Position numbers and translations under genes: made by a program
The notes under the pieces: model-generated
Told to the model about the DNA's origin: nothing
Seen by the model: only the letters and a program-made list of their open reading frames with translations
Databases searched by the model: none
Shown: in pieces, positions 26,101-35,149 of the stretch
How the letters are laid out: the number at the start of each line of letters is the position of its first letter
Numbering within the stretch: the first letter of the stretch is position 1
NCBI GenBank assembly: GCA_029215795.1
Contig: JARDYH010000002.1
Coordinates: forward strand, 278,264,310 to 278,328,309
Direction of reading: 5' to 3'
DNA: 64,000 bases
DNA from: Anniella stebbinsi
Taxonomy: Eukaryota > Chordata > Lepidosauria > Squamata > Anniellidae

Positions 26101-29100
26101 TGGTATATAAGATTCACAGTCCTACATTATTAGGTAAATCAGTCTAAAAAAATAGCTATAAATCTGCATGCTTTAATCTGTGTAGATGCTGGAGTATCAG
26201 TTGCTGACCGGGAGGCTAGTTTGGAGCTAATAAAATTGGATATATCTCGCACATTTCCATCCCTCTATATTTTTCAGAAGGTAAAAACATTTTTTTTACT
26301 ATGTTCAGAGATAAGTATGTTTAAAATGTTAGATTGTTTTGCCCATTGAAATTGATAAAAACAATAAATTCATGAAAACTTTTATAGAAATAGGAATGTT
26401 TTGTTATGGTTTCATGCAGTTGATAAATTTCATGCTTCATTAATAAGTGTTTAGCTTAAAATAATTAGAAAGTGCAGTTGTATAACCTGTATAACCACTA
26501 TATAATTTCATCTTGTTCTGCTATTTGGAAGAAAGCATTCCCGTGACATATTACTGATCTTGATGGGGAAGAGTGTTTTACTGTTCCAGATCACGGAATT
26601 TAACACTTAAAATGTCTTCTCACTGCAGATGACATTGCAATAGATTAGTTACCTTTGTCTTTCTCTCTGTTGGGTGAGGGGGAGGCAGTGAAAGCTGCTA
26701 GTAAGCTGTGATGCATTTTGTAGCCTAGATGTATTTGCGTCTCCTGCTACGGAAGGATAGCAATATAAAGCAGCTAGCGAGTCTGATTGTGTTCCTCACT
26801 GAGCAAACACAGCAGGTTTGGCTGGACTCGATACTTTATTTCTGTGGGTGGAGCAATGACTGCAGCCAGAAATCGCCTGGTTAGCTGGAAGTGATTCTTC
26901 ACCACAGCCAAGTGGAAAGTTGCTTTCTGCAAGCCAATTCTAAAGTTGTTCAAATAGCAAGCAAAACGTTGGCAGAAAAGCTAATCATTTTATACAGATC
27001 TGCAAATGGTTAGGTATTTGGCATTTTAAATAAATTTCATATTTAAAAGAAAATATAAAAGTCCAAATTGTATGACACATGTAAACATATTATAAAGAAC
27101 TATTTGGCAGTGCAAGATCTGTATTGTACTCTTCAATAAGGGCCTTTCTAATGAGGAGATGGAAATACATTTAATTTTTCAAATATATGTGAGGGAAAGG
27201 ATTGCATTCATGCTTGCATATATTTCAGAGGGGTAGGGGAGAAACTGTTATGCATTCATTCCCTTTTTTGTTGTGTAGCTATGAATGCTGAACCTGGTAT
27301 TGACATAGAAGTACATAATATGCAAGATGTGGCCCTCAAATATACAATTGATATAGTGCTATATCTGTGCACGGTGTTTTACAGAGTAACAAACAGGACA
27401 GGAGGTCCCTGCCCTGAAGGAGCTTACGATGTCCAAAATACAACATCCAAAATAATACAGGGACTAGCTATAGAAGTTTCTTAAGTGGTCTTCACCTTCT
27501 GCTCATGGTGAAACTCAAAATGTGAACACTGATAGTGAAGTCCCTGGAACTGCACTCTAACCAGACAGGCTAAGTCAGGGAGCTCTTTGTATACAAAGTC
27601 TTGCTCAAGCAGAAACTGAAACACTGAGTCTGGGTATTTCACCTTCTTTGTTTGCTTAGCCAACCCATTCTTAAATGAATAATTAACAAACCCTGAAATT
27701 AATTTTAGTTTGTATTTGAATAAGGGTGAAACATGACTGTTCAGATTTGAGGCTTTTCTGTCTTTATTAAAAAAAAAACACAATATGGCTGCATCGTTAC
27801 TACTGAATTGCAATATGTGTTGGTAATTTTCATCACTATAAAAACTTGGCATTTCCATTTTACTAGTAAATACAGAAGGAAAGTAGTAATGATCAGTGCC
27901 CTGATCTGAATTAGTTTGTCAGAAAATTATGTACACAGTAGAATGGGGTCTTTCCTTCTTCCTTCCTCTCATAGTGACCTCTTTTAACATGGCTGCACCA
28001 TAGGCTGCTTTTTAAATTCAGGGGTCTTCAGACACAATTTGTGATTGGGGGGGGGGGGGGAAATAAAAGCCCTACTGGCTGTGCACAGCCATTCTCTAAA
28101 AGCCCTGCTGAATTTTAGCTATTGTGGATTCAGAGTTTGTCAGCACTGAACTTTTATTGGCAGTACATGCAGTCCAGAAAACATGAACTGAAATCAATAC
28201 AATTCAGCTGTGCAATTTGGAGCTATGGTAGTTATGACTCAGTGACAGTGACAGTTTTCCTAAGCATGGAAATCTCTAGCAGCTAGAGCTCATTGGCTCA
28301 TGTTTGCTTGGAAATCGTACAGTAGGAACAGGAATGTGTGTGTGTGCGCGCGCACACACACACACACACACATATTTGAGCACTGAGATTTTTGAGCCTT
28401 TTGGGACAGCTACAGTTGCATGTAGCCAGGAATGCATGTACCTTTAGGAAATTCAGTGGTGCTGTTAGGTATGGAGTCAACACATTAGGCATGCATAACA
28501 TAGCCTGGATTGAACCTAGTGTGTACTTTACTTTAAAAGGATTTGTAGTTGAATTTGAGGGCCATTAATTCATACAAACAAGTATTCGTATTAAGGACTT
28601 GGTACAACTTTTGAGACTTACCATTGATATAATTATAAAAGCTAAGTGAAATAACATTAGTTTGCAGTCATGTTAAGATTGCAACACGTGGTAATCCATA
28701 TGTCGAGAGGTTCTTCTGCATTTAAAATAACTTCTTTGTTTCTCTAGTATTAACACTCACATTTTTGTCCACTGTTTCCAATTTAGGGTGGCCCTTATCA
28801 TGATCTTTTGCACAGTGTCCTGGGGGCATATACATGTTACAGACCTGATGTAGGATATGTAAGTATCTGCCCAATGTTGCAATACTTTCCTTACGATAAC
28901 GGGGTATACGTGTAGAGCTTCCATAAATTTCAGATCAGTATAATAGCTACATTTTATGAGAATACTTTTTCATAGGTTGAGTTGAACTATCTCAGCATAG
29001 CTTGGCAGTGTGATACCAGCAGGAGGAGAAATTTGCACTGCCGCATCTAGTGGTAGTGGCTCATCTAGAGCACTGTGGGATATTTCATATTAAAGGGTAT

Positions 29101-32100
29101 ATCTCTAATGTTGTAATCATATGCATATTTTCTTGGGACTAAGCTCCACCAAATTAATTGGAATTTCCCAGTACTTCACAATGATGCTTTTCCTAGGCAA
29201 GTGAAGGGAGGAAATCACTATCTGTGGATTGTGCATCTGTCATCTCTCTAAATGTTGGGGGAACTACCTGCCACTGCTAGCTTCATAACAGAGCTATACA
29301 AAAGTTGGAAGACATTTCCACTCTTGATGGTGTACACTTTTCCTTCTACACCCTGGAGTGGAAAACTGAACAAATGAAGCAAACTTAAGTTACCTTCCTC
29401 TACTCATCTGCTTTCACCGTTTGAATGACACGTGCTCAGTACAAAATTGAATTTTACATTTTGATAATTTGTTGCCCTGCGTTTTGTCGTCATTATATCT
29501 AATTTGGCAATATACTAGCTTTGTACTAACATAAAAATGAGGCCATTTGTCGTTTGCCTTTTGAAGGTCCAGGGAATGTCCTTTATTGCTGCAGTCCTCA
29601 TTCTCAATTTGGAAGAGGCAGATGCTTTCATTGCCTTTGCGAACCTCCTGAATAAGCCATGCCAACTGGCCTTTTTCCGTGTGGATCACAGCATGGTAAG
29701 TATAACCATTCTGAAGGGCTATAATGTTTAGTATTTCACATTTTAATGGACAGTCAGTGGAATTTCTACTTTTCTAAAGGTCGATGCTTTGATTCATACT
29801 TAACACTAGTGGAGGTTGCACCTCTAGAGCTATATTAGCAGAAAATACATTGGTAGAATTTTGCTCTCTCTTTACAGAACTCATGACTGAATTATTATAG
29901 CTTCTGTTCCTGTTTTTCTTTTGCTGTGGGATAGTGGATACCCACAGCCAATCTCTTGCGTTGGTGAGAGTGGGATAGCAAAGAGAAAAGGGCACACTAA
30001 CTCATGCCTTATTTACATCAAGAATGGGCTATAAGGCACTTTACATGGGGCTACCTTTGAAGAGTCTTTGGATGCTGCAGTTGGTCCAGAATGCAGCAGC
30101 AAGGATGTTAGTGGGTGCATGCCAATGGGATCATGTTACATCCATCCTGTAATGTCTGCACTGGTTGCCAGTTTGTTTCCAGATGCAATTCATAGTGCTC
30201 GTGATTATCTTTACAGTCTTCAATGGCTTTCATCCAGGATACGGAGAATCACCTCCTCCCATGCCAACCTGCCAACTCCCTAAGATCAGAAGGAGAAGCC
30301 CTTCTCTGTGTCCAACCTAGGGTGGGAACACAATTGATGGTGGCAAGAGCAGGGCATTCTCAGTGGCTGTACCAATTATGGAACAACTTGCCATGTGAAG
30401 CACTGATGGCCTTTTCTATGGGTGTTTTCACCAATTAGCAAAAGATATTACTATTCTGGAAGGCTTTATCCTGCTAAATGTTTTTGTTTAAAGGTTATTT
30501 TATCTCTGGTCTCTCTATTTAGTGTATTTTTAGTAAATGTATTTTAAGTTTTATTGCTGTTTTAAATTTTTGTGAGCTGCTCTTGAGTGGTGCATGGGCA
30601 GTGAGCACAATATAAATTTCTTTGTAGATAAAATGTTTGCTATTGTCTACACTGGAAATGAAGTTAGAAGCTGGAGAAGGAAGGTCTGGGTGTTTGAATG
30701 TTTATATTTATTGCTGAAGAAGTGTAGACACTGGCTAAGGACAATTATACTGTACATTTACTGTTCTGTCTTCTTTTAAACCACTAGAACATGTTCTGTA
30801 GGTTAGTTATAGCTCCCTGAAGGCTTCAGTCTTTGCGGCATTTCTCTTGTTTCTGAACCAGACCATTTTCAGTTGTTTTATCTTCTTTGCAGATGCTGAA
30901 ATACTTTGCAGCATTTGAAGTATTTTTTGAGGAAAACCTCCTCAAATTGTTTCATCATTTTAAATCCTACAATCTTACCCCTGACATATACTTGATAGAT
31001 TGGTAAGTTTACAGATTAGTTCAATGTATTCCTTTTTACTTTATGGTCCCTTGATAAATTGAGAAACTTGCAACTGAAGTTTGAAAGTGCAGAAAGATAT
31101 TAATGGGCTCTCTAGAAATCTGTCCTACTGTGTAGTTGGGGGCCAATAGTTGGGGCAAGTTGGGAGCATAATTTTTATCTGGTTGTGATGTGGGTCTATA
31201 AATGGAATGTATCCAAGCTGATGTAAGTGGAAGTCTGCTTGTGTAACATGGCTTTCCCACCCCTCTCTTTACTTTAGCATTCTGTGCATGCATGTCCCCC
31301 CTCCCCTGAAGGAAAGGCCTGGAATGTAGTGGGTGGTGGCTGCAGTGAGAAGGGGGGATCTGCTAAAATCAGGCCAGGGCAGCTTGTGTAAGTGGGATGT
31401 CTATGGTGTCTGTTTCCCAGATCAAAAGCATTACTGGACTTCTAAATAAAATGATTACTCATAGTAGAGGAGAAAATCGAGGGCATGTGCTTTGTCCTCC
31501 TGTGCCTGATGTTTATTTCAAATGCAGGATCTTCACCCTGTACAGCAAGTCACTACCCCTTGATCTGGCCTGTCGAGTCTGGGATGTCTTTTGTAGAGAT
31601 GGAGAAGAATTTTTGTTCAGAACTGGATTAGGAATTCTTAGATTATATGAAGATATCCTCCTGCAGATGGACTTCATTCATATAGCACAGTTTTTAACAA
31701 AGCTACCTGAAGACATCACTTCGGAGAAGCTCTTCACTTGTATTACATCTATTCAGATGCAGAACAGTAACAAAAAATGGGCTCAGGTAAGTGAATTATA
31801 TGTGGCTCGAATATATTTTTTATCATAAATAAACTGATAATTAATATTTTAACAATTGATTTCTGTCCTGTCCTTTGAGCATGTTCCCAGAGAAGCTTGG
31901 AAAGAATCCAAATGGGTTAGAGCCATGGTCATCCCTCTATGAATGGAAGTGCTCCTTCTGTCCACAGAAAGTTTCCAATCCAGTGGAGCATTTCTGCTGA
32001 TGGAAATGGGGAGGAAGCAGTCTTCATTGATTTTCTTCCCCCACCCGTCTCGCAGTCTTCCCTGAAAACTGCTCCAGACAGAGACATGGAAAATCCTCTA

Positions 32101-32803
32101 GAACTGTGGTGGAGCTGGCATTGGAGACTGCAGGGTTGGGGGAGAAATTAACAAAAGTATTCTCCTTCAGCAGAGGAGAGCCTTTGTCTTAGTGTACATG
32201 TGGAGATGGTTTTTCAGGTACATGTCCCAAGTCATGAAGGGTTTTCAAGGTTAAAACCAGCAATTTAAATTGAGCCAGTAGATTTAACAACCCTCTGTTG
32301 TAATACCATATCACCTGATTTCAATTAATCCAAAATACAGGTTATTAACTGCAGTTTCCAGGTTGCATGGACAACTGAGGCTAGGTTATCTTTGTCCAGT
32401 TAAGGTTCCACCTGGCACACCAGGCTTTTTTTTGTCACACACAACCTAATTCTTATAGATTGCATTGTCCCGAAGGCATGAGACATGTATCATCCATTTC
32501 TGAGACTAGCTTTTTTTCAAGAGTCATGATGCTTTGGTTCCCTGTAGTTTTCAATTAATCGTTTTGGAATTGATACTTAGGACTTTGGGCCACTGAAAAA
32601 GAGATTGGGGTTGGGGGTTGAATGGGAATGGAATGGTTTTGTGATTTATGATGGATGAATGAAAAGAACCTTCAGCAAGACATCAATATTTATAAATGTG
32701 GCCCATTAACTTTTCTCTTAAAAATAATTTGCAGGTGTTTGCTTCGTTAATGAAGGATAGCAAAGAAGGAGACAAGAACCATAGTCCATCACTAAAAAGT
32801 TAA
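3430..32803 (+). CDS. TBC1D12: TBC1D12, RAB GTPase-activating protein with TBC domain (5' exon outside window)
   Basis: The protein is a TBC-domain RAB GAP; the family (TBC1D12/TBC1D14) acts on recycling endosomes, and TBC1D12 has been linked to RAB11. Coding segments: 3430-3553, 12173-12229 (probable cassette), 18804-18919, 20313-20395, 22577-22694, 23442-23548, 24320-24400, 26186-26280, 28787-28858, 29567-29695, 30893-31002, 31528-31786, 32735-32803. All junctions are GT-AG and keep one frame. The TBC domain begins with [15 protein letters not shown] in the 23442 exon. The arginine finger (IKLDISR) is in the 26186 exon, and the glutamine finger (GYVQG) spans the 28787 and 29567 exons. The C-terminus ([13 protein letters not shown]) resembles TBC1D12 more than the paralogue TBC1D14 as I remember them. 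The first visible exon enters in phase 2, so the long N-terminal exon and promoter lie left of position 1. Introns hold MITEs and LINE fragments but no exon is broken. Confidence 0.95.
3820..3888 (+). mobile_element. L2/CR1-like LINE 3' tail with (ATT)n
   Basis: The motif gggagaggcgggttataaat is followed by (ATT)n. This is the 3' end shared by the L2/CR1-like LINEs in this window; only about 70 bp of the element are recognisable. It lies about 270 bp downstream of the 3430-3553 exon. Confidence 0.7.
4284..4528. mobile_element. MITE with 20-bp terminal inverted repeats
   Basis: The left end aggcagtattcaagcctgcc pairs imperfectly with the reverse complement of the right end (ggcagtattggatactgccc). 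The ends match those of the element at 10548-10820, so they form one family. About 245 bp, non-coding. Confidence 0.6.
4735..4825 (-). mobile_element. LINE 3' end fragment, minus strand
   Basis: tttttatgtatttatttgta followed by a cataaaaaagg-like head is the reverse complement of a CR1/L2-type 3' terminus. Short and diverged. Confidence 0.4.
4846..5160. repeat. Possible hAT-like repeat remnant
   Basis: It begins caggggtggggacctgctgg, resembling the CAGGGGTGGGCAA terminus of the MITE at 33919. No matching right end was identified; the interior is GC-richer than its flanks. Confidence 0.35.
5165..7655. other. Intronic stretch without recognised features
   Basis: AT-rich intron of TBC1D12 apart from a G-rich purine tract at 5170-5280. 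No exon, RNA gene or clear repeat boundary was recognised. The overlapping short open frames show no protein-like conservation. Confidence 0.5.
7660..8600. mobile_element. GC-rich foldback element, about 0.9 kb
   Basis: This GC-rich island in an AT-rich intron has many internal inverted segments: atggatccat-type arms at 7757 and 7800, and caacggtggtgtaaaaactc against ctccactgtggagttc near 8500-8560. It shares the cacagtttgac block and CCCACCC-rich interior with 320-1030, suggesting a family of large non-autonomous DNA transposons. The right end carries the ttgactaatgt motif found in the smaller MITEs. Confidence 0.5.
8601..10545. other. Intronic stretch without recognised features
   Basis: AT-rich TBC1D12 intron. 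No exon, repeat end or structured RNA was recognised. Confidence 0.45.
10548..10820. mobile_element. MITE with 20-bp terminal inverted repeats
   Basis: The left end gggcagaatccaaagctgcc and the reverse complement of the right end (ggcagcattggattctgccc) match at 19 of 20 positions. It is 273 bp, GC-richer than its flanks and has no coding potential. A related copy with the same termini is at 4284-4528. Confidence 0.8.
11095..11565 (-). mobile_element. L2/CR1-like LINE fragment, minus strand
   Basis: Read on the minus strand this is the 3' end of an L2/CR1-like ORF (degraded peptide containing KELHWLPV-like sequence) and a 3' UTR, with the element's 3' terminus near 11095. Frames are heavily broken. 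Similar minus-strand material is at 32215-32500. Confidence 0.6.
12173..12229 (+). CDS. TBC1D12: TBC1D12 candidate cassette exon (57 nt, in frame)
   Basis: A pyrimidine-rich acceptor (tttttctcattag) and a gtatgg donor bound 19 open codons, [19 protein letters not shown]. Both ends are phase 0, matching the phase-0 junction between the 3430 and 18804 exons, so it can be included or skipped without changing the frame. The serine-rich peptide looks protein-like. I cannot recall this segment in the canonical human protein, so it may be alternative or lineage-restricted. Confidence 0.55.
12703..12744. repeat. Perfect 42-bp palindrome, no spacer
   Basis: The 21-nt arm 12703-12723 is the exact reverse complement of 12724-12744, centred on cag|ctg. 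It does not extend further (A at both 12702 and 12745). No related sequence was seen elsewhere in the window. Confidence 0.95.
12835..12846. repeat. Homopolymer G run
   Basis: About 12 consecutive G, followed by a C/G-rich segment (cccaggcccctgggg near 12878-12892). A similar G run is at 28047-28060. Confidence 0.85.
13564..13700. mobile_element. Foldback MITE
   Basis: The arm 13564-13582 (tgcttttactcagcaaccc) pairs with 13682-13700 (tgggttgctgagtaaaagc). The interior contains gttgggttgtttagccctaa. It may be the centre of a longer palindromic element (about 13505-13760), as flanking gtgggttgtc motifs also mirror each other. Confidence 0.7.
13880..16680. other. Intronic stretch without recognised features
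   Basis: AT-rich TBC1D12 intron between the cassette exon and the 18804 exon. No coding exon, RNA gene or clear transposon end was recognised. Confidence 0.45.
16717..16741. repeat. (AT)n microsatellite
   Basis: About 12 TA units, nearly uninterrupted. Confidence 0.95.
17140..17290. mobile_element. MITE remnant (cgacacaatagtcaac family)
   Basis: It carries gcgacacaatagtcaaccct and an opposite-strand partner (ttcatgtcgtcttggctgac), the same terminal motifs as in 110-320 and 21160-21380. It also contains a 25-bp block (17222-17246) identical to 22435-22459. Confidence 0.55.
18040..18460. mobile_element. Foldback MITE remnant
   Basis: It starts cttattcagacataatgatg and contains inverted internal arms (aactatagttagttgaaata against tttcaactaaccatagctaa). 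Diverged member of the terminal ttcagacgacac-type families. Confidence 0.5.
18804..18919 (+). CDS. TBC1D12: TBC1D12 exon
   Basis: Acceptor ctttttgtttag, donor gtaagt. It encodes [24 protein letters not shown] linker followed by [17 protein letters not shown], a signature of the TBC1D12/14 pair upstream of the TBC domain. It starts in phase 0 and ends in phase 2. Confidence 0.95.
19521..19615. mobile_element. hAT-like MITE (diverged copy)
   Basis: gttgccctccagctgtgttg, then gactacagctcccataatcc, and a mirrored right end (agggcaccaggttggggaa). It has the same layout as the well-delimited copy at 33919-34044. Confidence 0.7.
20313..20395 (+). CDS. TBC1D12: TBC1D12 exon
   Basis: Acceptor aaattattttag, donor gtatgg. 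It encodes [20 protein letters not shown] then VAEAKKR, a charged and probably helical segment that precedes the TBC domain. Exit phase is 1. Confidence 0.95.
21130..22400. mobile_element. Cluster of nested foldback MITEs
   Basis: A series of mirrored motifs (ttcggacgacacgatagtca, ttgtgttgtccgaattgag, acccatggcttaaaacaacc and similar) mark several overlapping palindromic elements. The clearest is 22038-22376, whose outer arms gggctgttcacacaacat and atgtgttgtgtggacagccc enclose a second mirrored pair around the centre. A (TG)n/(TA)n tract lies at 21386-21412. No coding capacity. Confidence 0.6.
22577..22694 (+). CDS. TBC1D12: TBC1D12 exon
   Basis: The acceptor is ttaatag with a poor pyrimidine tract; the donor is gtaagt. 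It encodes a basic helix ([20 protein letters not shown]) and then [18 protein letters not shown]. It enters in phase 1 and leaves in phase 2. A graveyard of foldback repeats ends about 120 bp upstream. Confidence 0.95.
23064..23345 (-). mobile_element. L2/CR1-like LINE 3' end with (CTTT)n tail, minus strand
   Basis: The (CTTT)n tract at 23064-23111 is the minus-strand (AAAG)n tail. The adjacent sequence reads on the minus strand as cgcccagagagcttcggcta then gggcggtatataaatgg, the same 3' end as the LINE at 52.0-53.8 kb (cacccagagagcttggctat). About 280 bp, 5' truncated. Confidence 0.75.
23442..23548 (+). CDS. TBC1D12: TBC1D12 exon, start of TBC domain
   Basis: Acceptor cctccgttatag, donor gtaagt. 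It holds the canonical TBC opening, [20 protein letters not shown], followed by VGNELNITP. The minus-strand LINE tail at 23064-23345 stops about 100 bp upstream of the acceptor. Confidence 0.96.
24320..24400 (+). CDS. TBC1D12: TBC1D12 exon
   Basis: Acceptor gtgttttgcag, donor gtatgt. It encodes [20 protein letters not shown] then GAENDTE, the variable loop between the first TBC motif and the arginine-finger motif. Confidence 0.96.
25471..25822 (-). mobile_element. GCGCAT-rich non-autonomous DNA transposon, copy 1
   Basis: About 350 bp bounded by ggtcccctctacaaggattc and the reverse complement of ggctgcctctacaagagagg, giving termini of the type GGNNNCCTCTACAAG. The interior has many gcgcat/atgcgc motifs and a high CpG content for intronic DNA. 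It is the reverse-oriented relative of the element at 35191-35549. Flanking AAA on both sides may be a 3-bp target duplication. Confidence 0.7.
26186..26280 (+). CDS. TBC1D12: TBC1D12 exon with catalytic arginine finger
   Basis: Acceptor ttaatctgtgtag, donor gtaaaa. It encodes [20 protein letters not shown] then [12 protein letters not shown]. The IxxDxxR motif of TBC GAPs is intact (IKLDISR), so arginine-finger catalysis is expected. Confidence 0.97.
28047..28062. repeat. Homopolymer G run
   Basis: About 14 consecutive G in a TBC1D12 intron, a potential assembly-difficult spot. Confidence 0.85.
28335..28373. repeat. Alternating purine-pyrimidine tract (TG)n(CG)n(CA)n
   Basis: tgtgtgtgtgcgcgcgcaca continues into (CA)n, so the tract is palindromic as well as strictly alternating, a classic Z-DNA/cruciform-prone sequence. 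Confidence 0.95.
28787..28858 (+). CDS. TBC1D12: TBC1D12 exon
   Basis: Acceptor tttccaatttag, donor gtaagt. Twenty-four codons encode [20 protein letters not shown] then DVGY. The tyrosine of the YxQ glutamine-finger motif is the last codon and the glutamine lies in the next exon. Confidence 0.96.
29115..29170. mobile_element. Short interspersed-repeat fragment (tcttgggactaagctccacc motif)
   Basis: tgcatattttcttgggacta then agctccacc is a diverged copy of a repeat seen in the opposite sense near 54275-54310 (gttcagtggggcttactccc). Family assignment uncertain. Confidence 0.4.
29567..29695 (+). CDS. TBC1D12: TBC1D12 exon with catalytic glutamine finger
   Basis: Acceptor ttgccttttgaag, donor gtaagt. 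It begins [20 protein letters not shown], supplying the Q of YxQ, and continues through [18 protein letters not shown]. Forty-three codons, phase 0 at both ends. Confidence 0.97.
30065..30625 (+). mobile_element. LINE 3' region (CR1/L2-like), degraded
   Basis: It starts gatgctgcagttggtccaga then atgcagcagcaaggatgtta, equivalent to the [12 protein letters not shown] end of an L2/CR1-like ORF, and ends with a 3' UTR (gtgagctgctcttgagtggt) near 30620. Frames are broken. Confidence 0.6.
30893..31002 (+). CDS. TBC1D12: TBC1D12 exon
   Basis: Acceptor tcttctttgcag, donor gtaagt. It encodes [20 protein letters not shown] then [16 protein letters not shown], helical core of the TBC domain; the terminal tryptophan codon is split in phase 2. 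Confidence 0.97.
31528..31786 (+). CDS. TBC1D12: TBC1D12 exon, C-terminal half of TBC domain
   Basis: Acceptor ttcaaatgcag, donor gtaagt. At 259 nt it is the largest TBC1D12 exon in the window. It encodes [20 protein letters not shown], then [20 protein letters not shown] and the end of the domain ([11 protein letters not shown]). Confidence 0.97.
32215..32500 (-). mobile_element. L2/CR1-like LINE fragment, minus strand
   Basis: gtcatgaagggttttcaagg then ttaaaaccagcaatttaaat is the reverse complement of the ORF 3' segment also found at 11230-11565. Diverged. Confidence 0.45.
32735..32803 (+). CDS. TBC1D12: TBC1D12 terminal coding exon
   Basis: Acceptor aataatttgcag. It encodes [20 protein letters not shown] then KS and a TAA stop at 32801-32803. 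The KEGDKN tail is the feature that best separates this gene from TBC1D14. Confidence 0.96.
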   Translation: MFASLMKDSKEGDKNHSPSLKS

Positions 32804-34530
32804 CTTCAAGTGTAATGGGAATAGCAAAAACCACTTGGTTAAAGGATTTTAAACATCTTCACAATGAAAACCACTAAGGAGAAACAGCTTGGGAGACCTA
32901 AGAAAGAGACAGTATTTGACTGAATGCAGTGGTGGAATTTGATCATCTTCACCCTGCTGCCAGTATTAAAGAGCTTTTTGTGGGAAGATTCCTTTTTTCC
33001 CAGGAAGCAGAACAATAAAGAAAACTTGTGAAACTGAGAAAGCGGCTAATACATATTTAATATTTAAAGTTGAATGCAATAAAATTTGTAATAACTTTTG
33101 TTGGTACTTAAAATTTTGAGGGATATCTTTTTTTTTATGATTACCACAAAGGCACTTTTGGGAGGAGGGCTGGTGTTTAAAGTAAGGCCCAAAAACTGCT
33201 ACCTGAACCAAACATTTTGGTACAAATACCTCCAAAATTAACCAGTGAAATCTTTAGGACCAAATAAGTTTTTTTGTTTTGATATACATGATTGCCAGAT
33301 AATAGGAGGCTTTATGTATGTCTCACTAAGCTCCTTTTAAACTGCAGCTTCACTCTTCAGCTAATTGAATGTATGTAAGCTAGAACAGAGGAAGCTGCAC
33401 CCATTCTTGTCGCAGAGTCATTGGCAAAATGTGTTTTGGGCTAAAGGTGGCAGTGGTCAAGCAAACTATTTGGACAGTGTGCTTGTGCAAGCAACTGATG
33501 GGTTTCCAGAATTTTGCTAGGTATGGGCAGCTTGCTTACAGGAAAATTAGATTTCTATTCCATGAAAATCAGAAGATTTTTTCTTGTTTTTTAAATCAAA
33601 GTGACTTATACTTGATAAACACTAGTATAATTAATAAGCTAGTGACAGTCCTTTTGCACATTTTAAGCAATGTTAATATTAAAAGTTTTGAGTCCCTGAA
33701 TATTAAACGTTTTTCTCACTTAAATTCAGAGTTGAATGGTTCTGAACTGCAGTGTGTCTAATAATGAATATTTCAAATGCAGACTGTCAGTTCATTATCT
33801 TATGTCAGCACCATACTGTAAAGGTAACATATGGAAGCTCCTCAACTTCCCTTCACACTCCAAAATATTTTAAAATGGCTTTTGAACTGGAGGGGGATGG
33901 AAAGGATACCTCTTAAACCAGAGGTGGGCATCCAGGTTCCCTCCAGATATTTTGGACTACAACTGTCACAATTCCTGACCATTGACCATGTTGATGGGAG
34001 TTGTAGTCCAAAGTATCTGGAATGTCCCTGGTTGCCCGCCCCTGTCTTAAACTCTCAGAGCAGCTAATGCTTGTTCTTTCTAAGTCCATTTTGATAGTAT
34101 TAATGTAAATAAAATTGCATTATGATTTTTTTTGTACCTGGTCCCTGTACGTGCAAATGAAGTCAAAATTTATCATTGAGTTAAAAAAAAAAAGAGTGAG
34201 ACTGCTTCAGTTGTCGAGTGTTAAAAGAAGTTGCAGAACCTGTTTTAAAGATTTGGGTTACAGTATGTTGTAATATTTATGTTCCTATCAGATTTAAAAC
34301 TACACTTTAATATTACTTACCACATACAATTTGAAGTTAAAATGTCTTTTTTTCGTACGTATTTACTTACTTGGTTCCAGTGTATGTCCTCTATTTGGGT
34401 TCTCTTGTACAGTTTTCTTACTTCTCAAGTATACACATGTATATAAATTGTAAATAGAAGGGATTTAGCCTTCATCCAAGACCACTAGTAACAGCTCCTA
34501 TGTAAATAAAACTTGTAAGCAGAATGAGTA
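32804..34530 (+). other. TBC1D12: TBC1D12 3' UTR with candidate poly(A) signals
   Basis: AT-rich and non-coding. AATAAA hexamers occur near 33015, 33078, 34109 and 34505; the last, followed by a T-rich stretch, is the likeliest distal signal, implying a 3' UTR of about 1.7 kb. A 126-bp hAT-like MITE (33919-34044) would lie inside it. The choice of poly(A) site is inferred from sequence alone. Confidence 0.55.
33919..34044. mobile_element. hAT-like MITE with 8-bp target-site duplication
   Basis: The termini cagaggtgggcatccagg and cctggttgcccgcccctg are inverted repeats with three mismatches. The element is flanked by an exact 8-bp duplication, tcttaaac at 33911-33918 and 34045-34052, the size used by hAT transposases. 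The 126-bp interior is itself mirrored (tggactacaact against agttgtagtcca). It lies in the predicted TBC1D12 3' UTR. Confidence 0.9.
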
Positions 34531-34729
34531 CTGTCTTCATTTAATTTTCCCCCTCTATCAAATATAAAGGAATGACGACTGCTTCAGATGCCTGTCACTG
34601 ATGAATTCATTTAGAATGGAAGCTGATACTCTCAGGTGTGAACATTAAAATTTTCTCCAAATTTAAGTTCTTAGTAGAATGTTACACATGGTTGTAACTT
34701 CTCAGAGAATACAATCACTCCCACAACAT

Positions 34730-34965
34730 TAAGAACATAAGAGCCATGCTGGATCAGATCAAGGGTCCATCTGGTCAAGCATTCAGTTCACACAATGGCC
34801 AACCAGTTGTCGACCAGAGACCCTCCCACAGGACACAGTACAACAGCACCCTCCCACCCATGTTCCCCAGCAACTGGTGTATATAGGCCTACTGCCTCTG
34901 AAACTGGAGGTAGCATATAATATCAGGACTAGTAACCATTGAAAGCCTTCTTCATTTTGACAGTC
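34730..34965 (+). mobile_element. Interspersed reptile repeat (class uncertain), copy 1
   Basis: It begins aagaacataagagccatgct then ggatcagatcaagggtccat and includes ctgcctctgaaactggaggt. Two related copies in the same orientation are at 38150-38680 and 40345-40600. I recognise it as a common squamate repeat but cannot name its family. Confidence 0.6.
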
Positions 34966-35149
34966 TATGCAAAACTATTTCTCAGGTTGAGGAATAGCTA
35001 AACAGATGTGGTTCCAGGTATATCTTGGCAGAAAAGCAGAACCTAGACTGCATAGTTTGTTATCCATTGCATATGAAATAGGGCAGGGCCAGAGAAACCA
35101 CATAATACATATAGGTACTTATCCTTAAGGTGGTGTTCTGGTATAAGCC

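Noticed and set aside
3430..32803. Assignment of the first gene to TBC1D14 instead of TBC1D12
   Set aside because: Both share the TBC domain, but the C-terminus ([20 protein letters not shown], then KEGDKN) and the neighbouring NOC3L fit TBC1D12.
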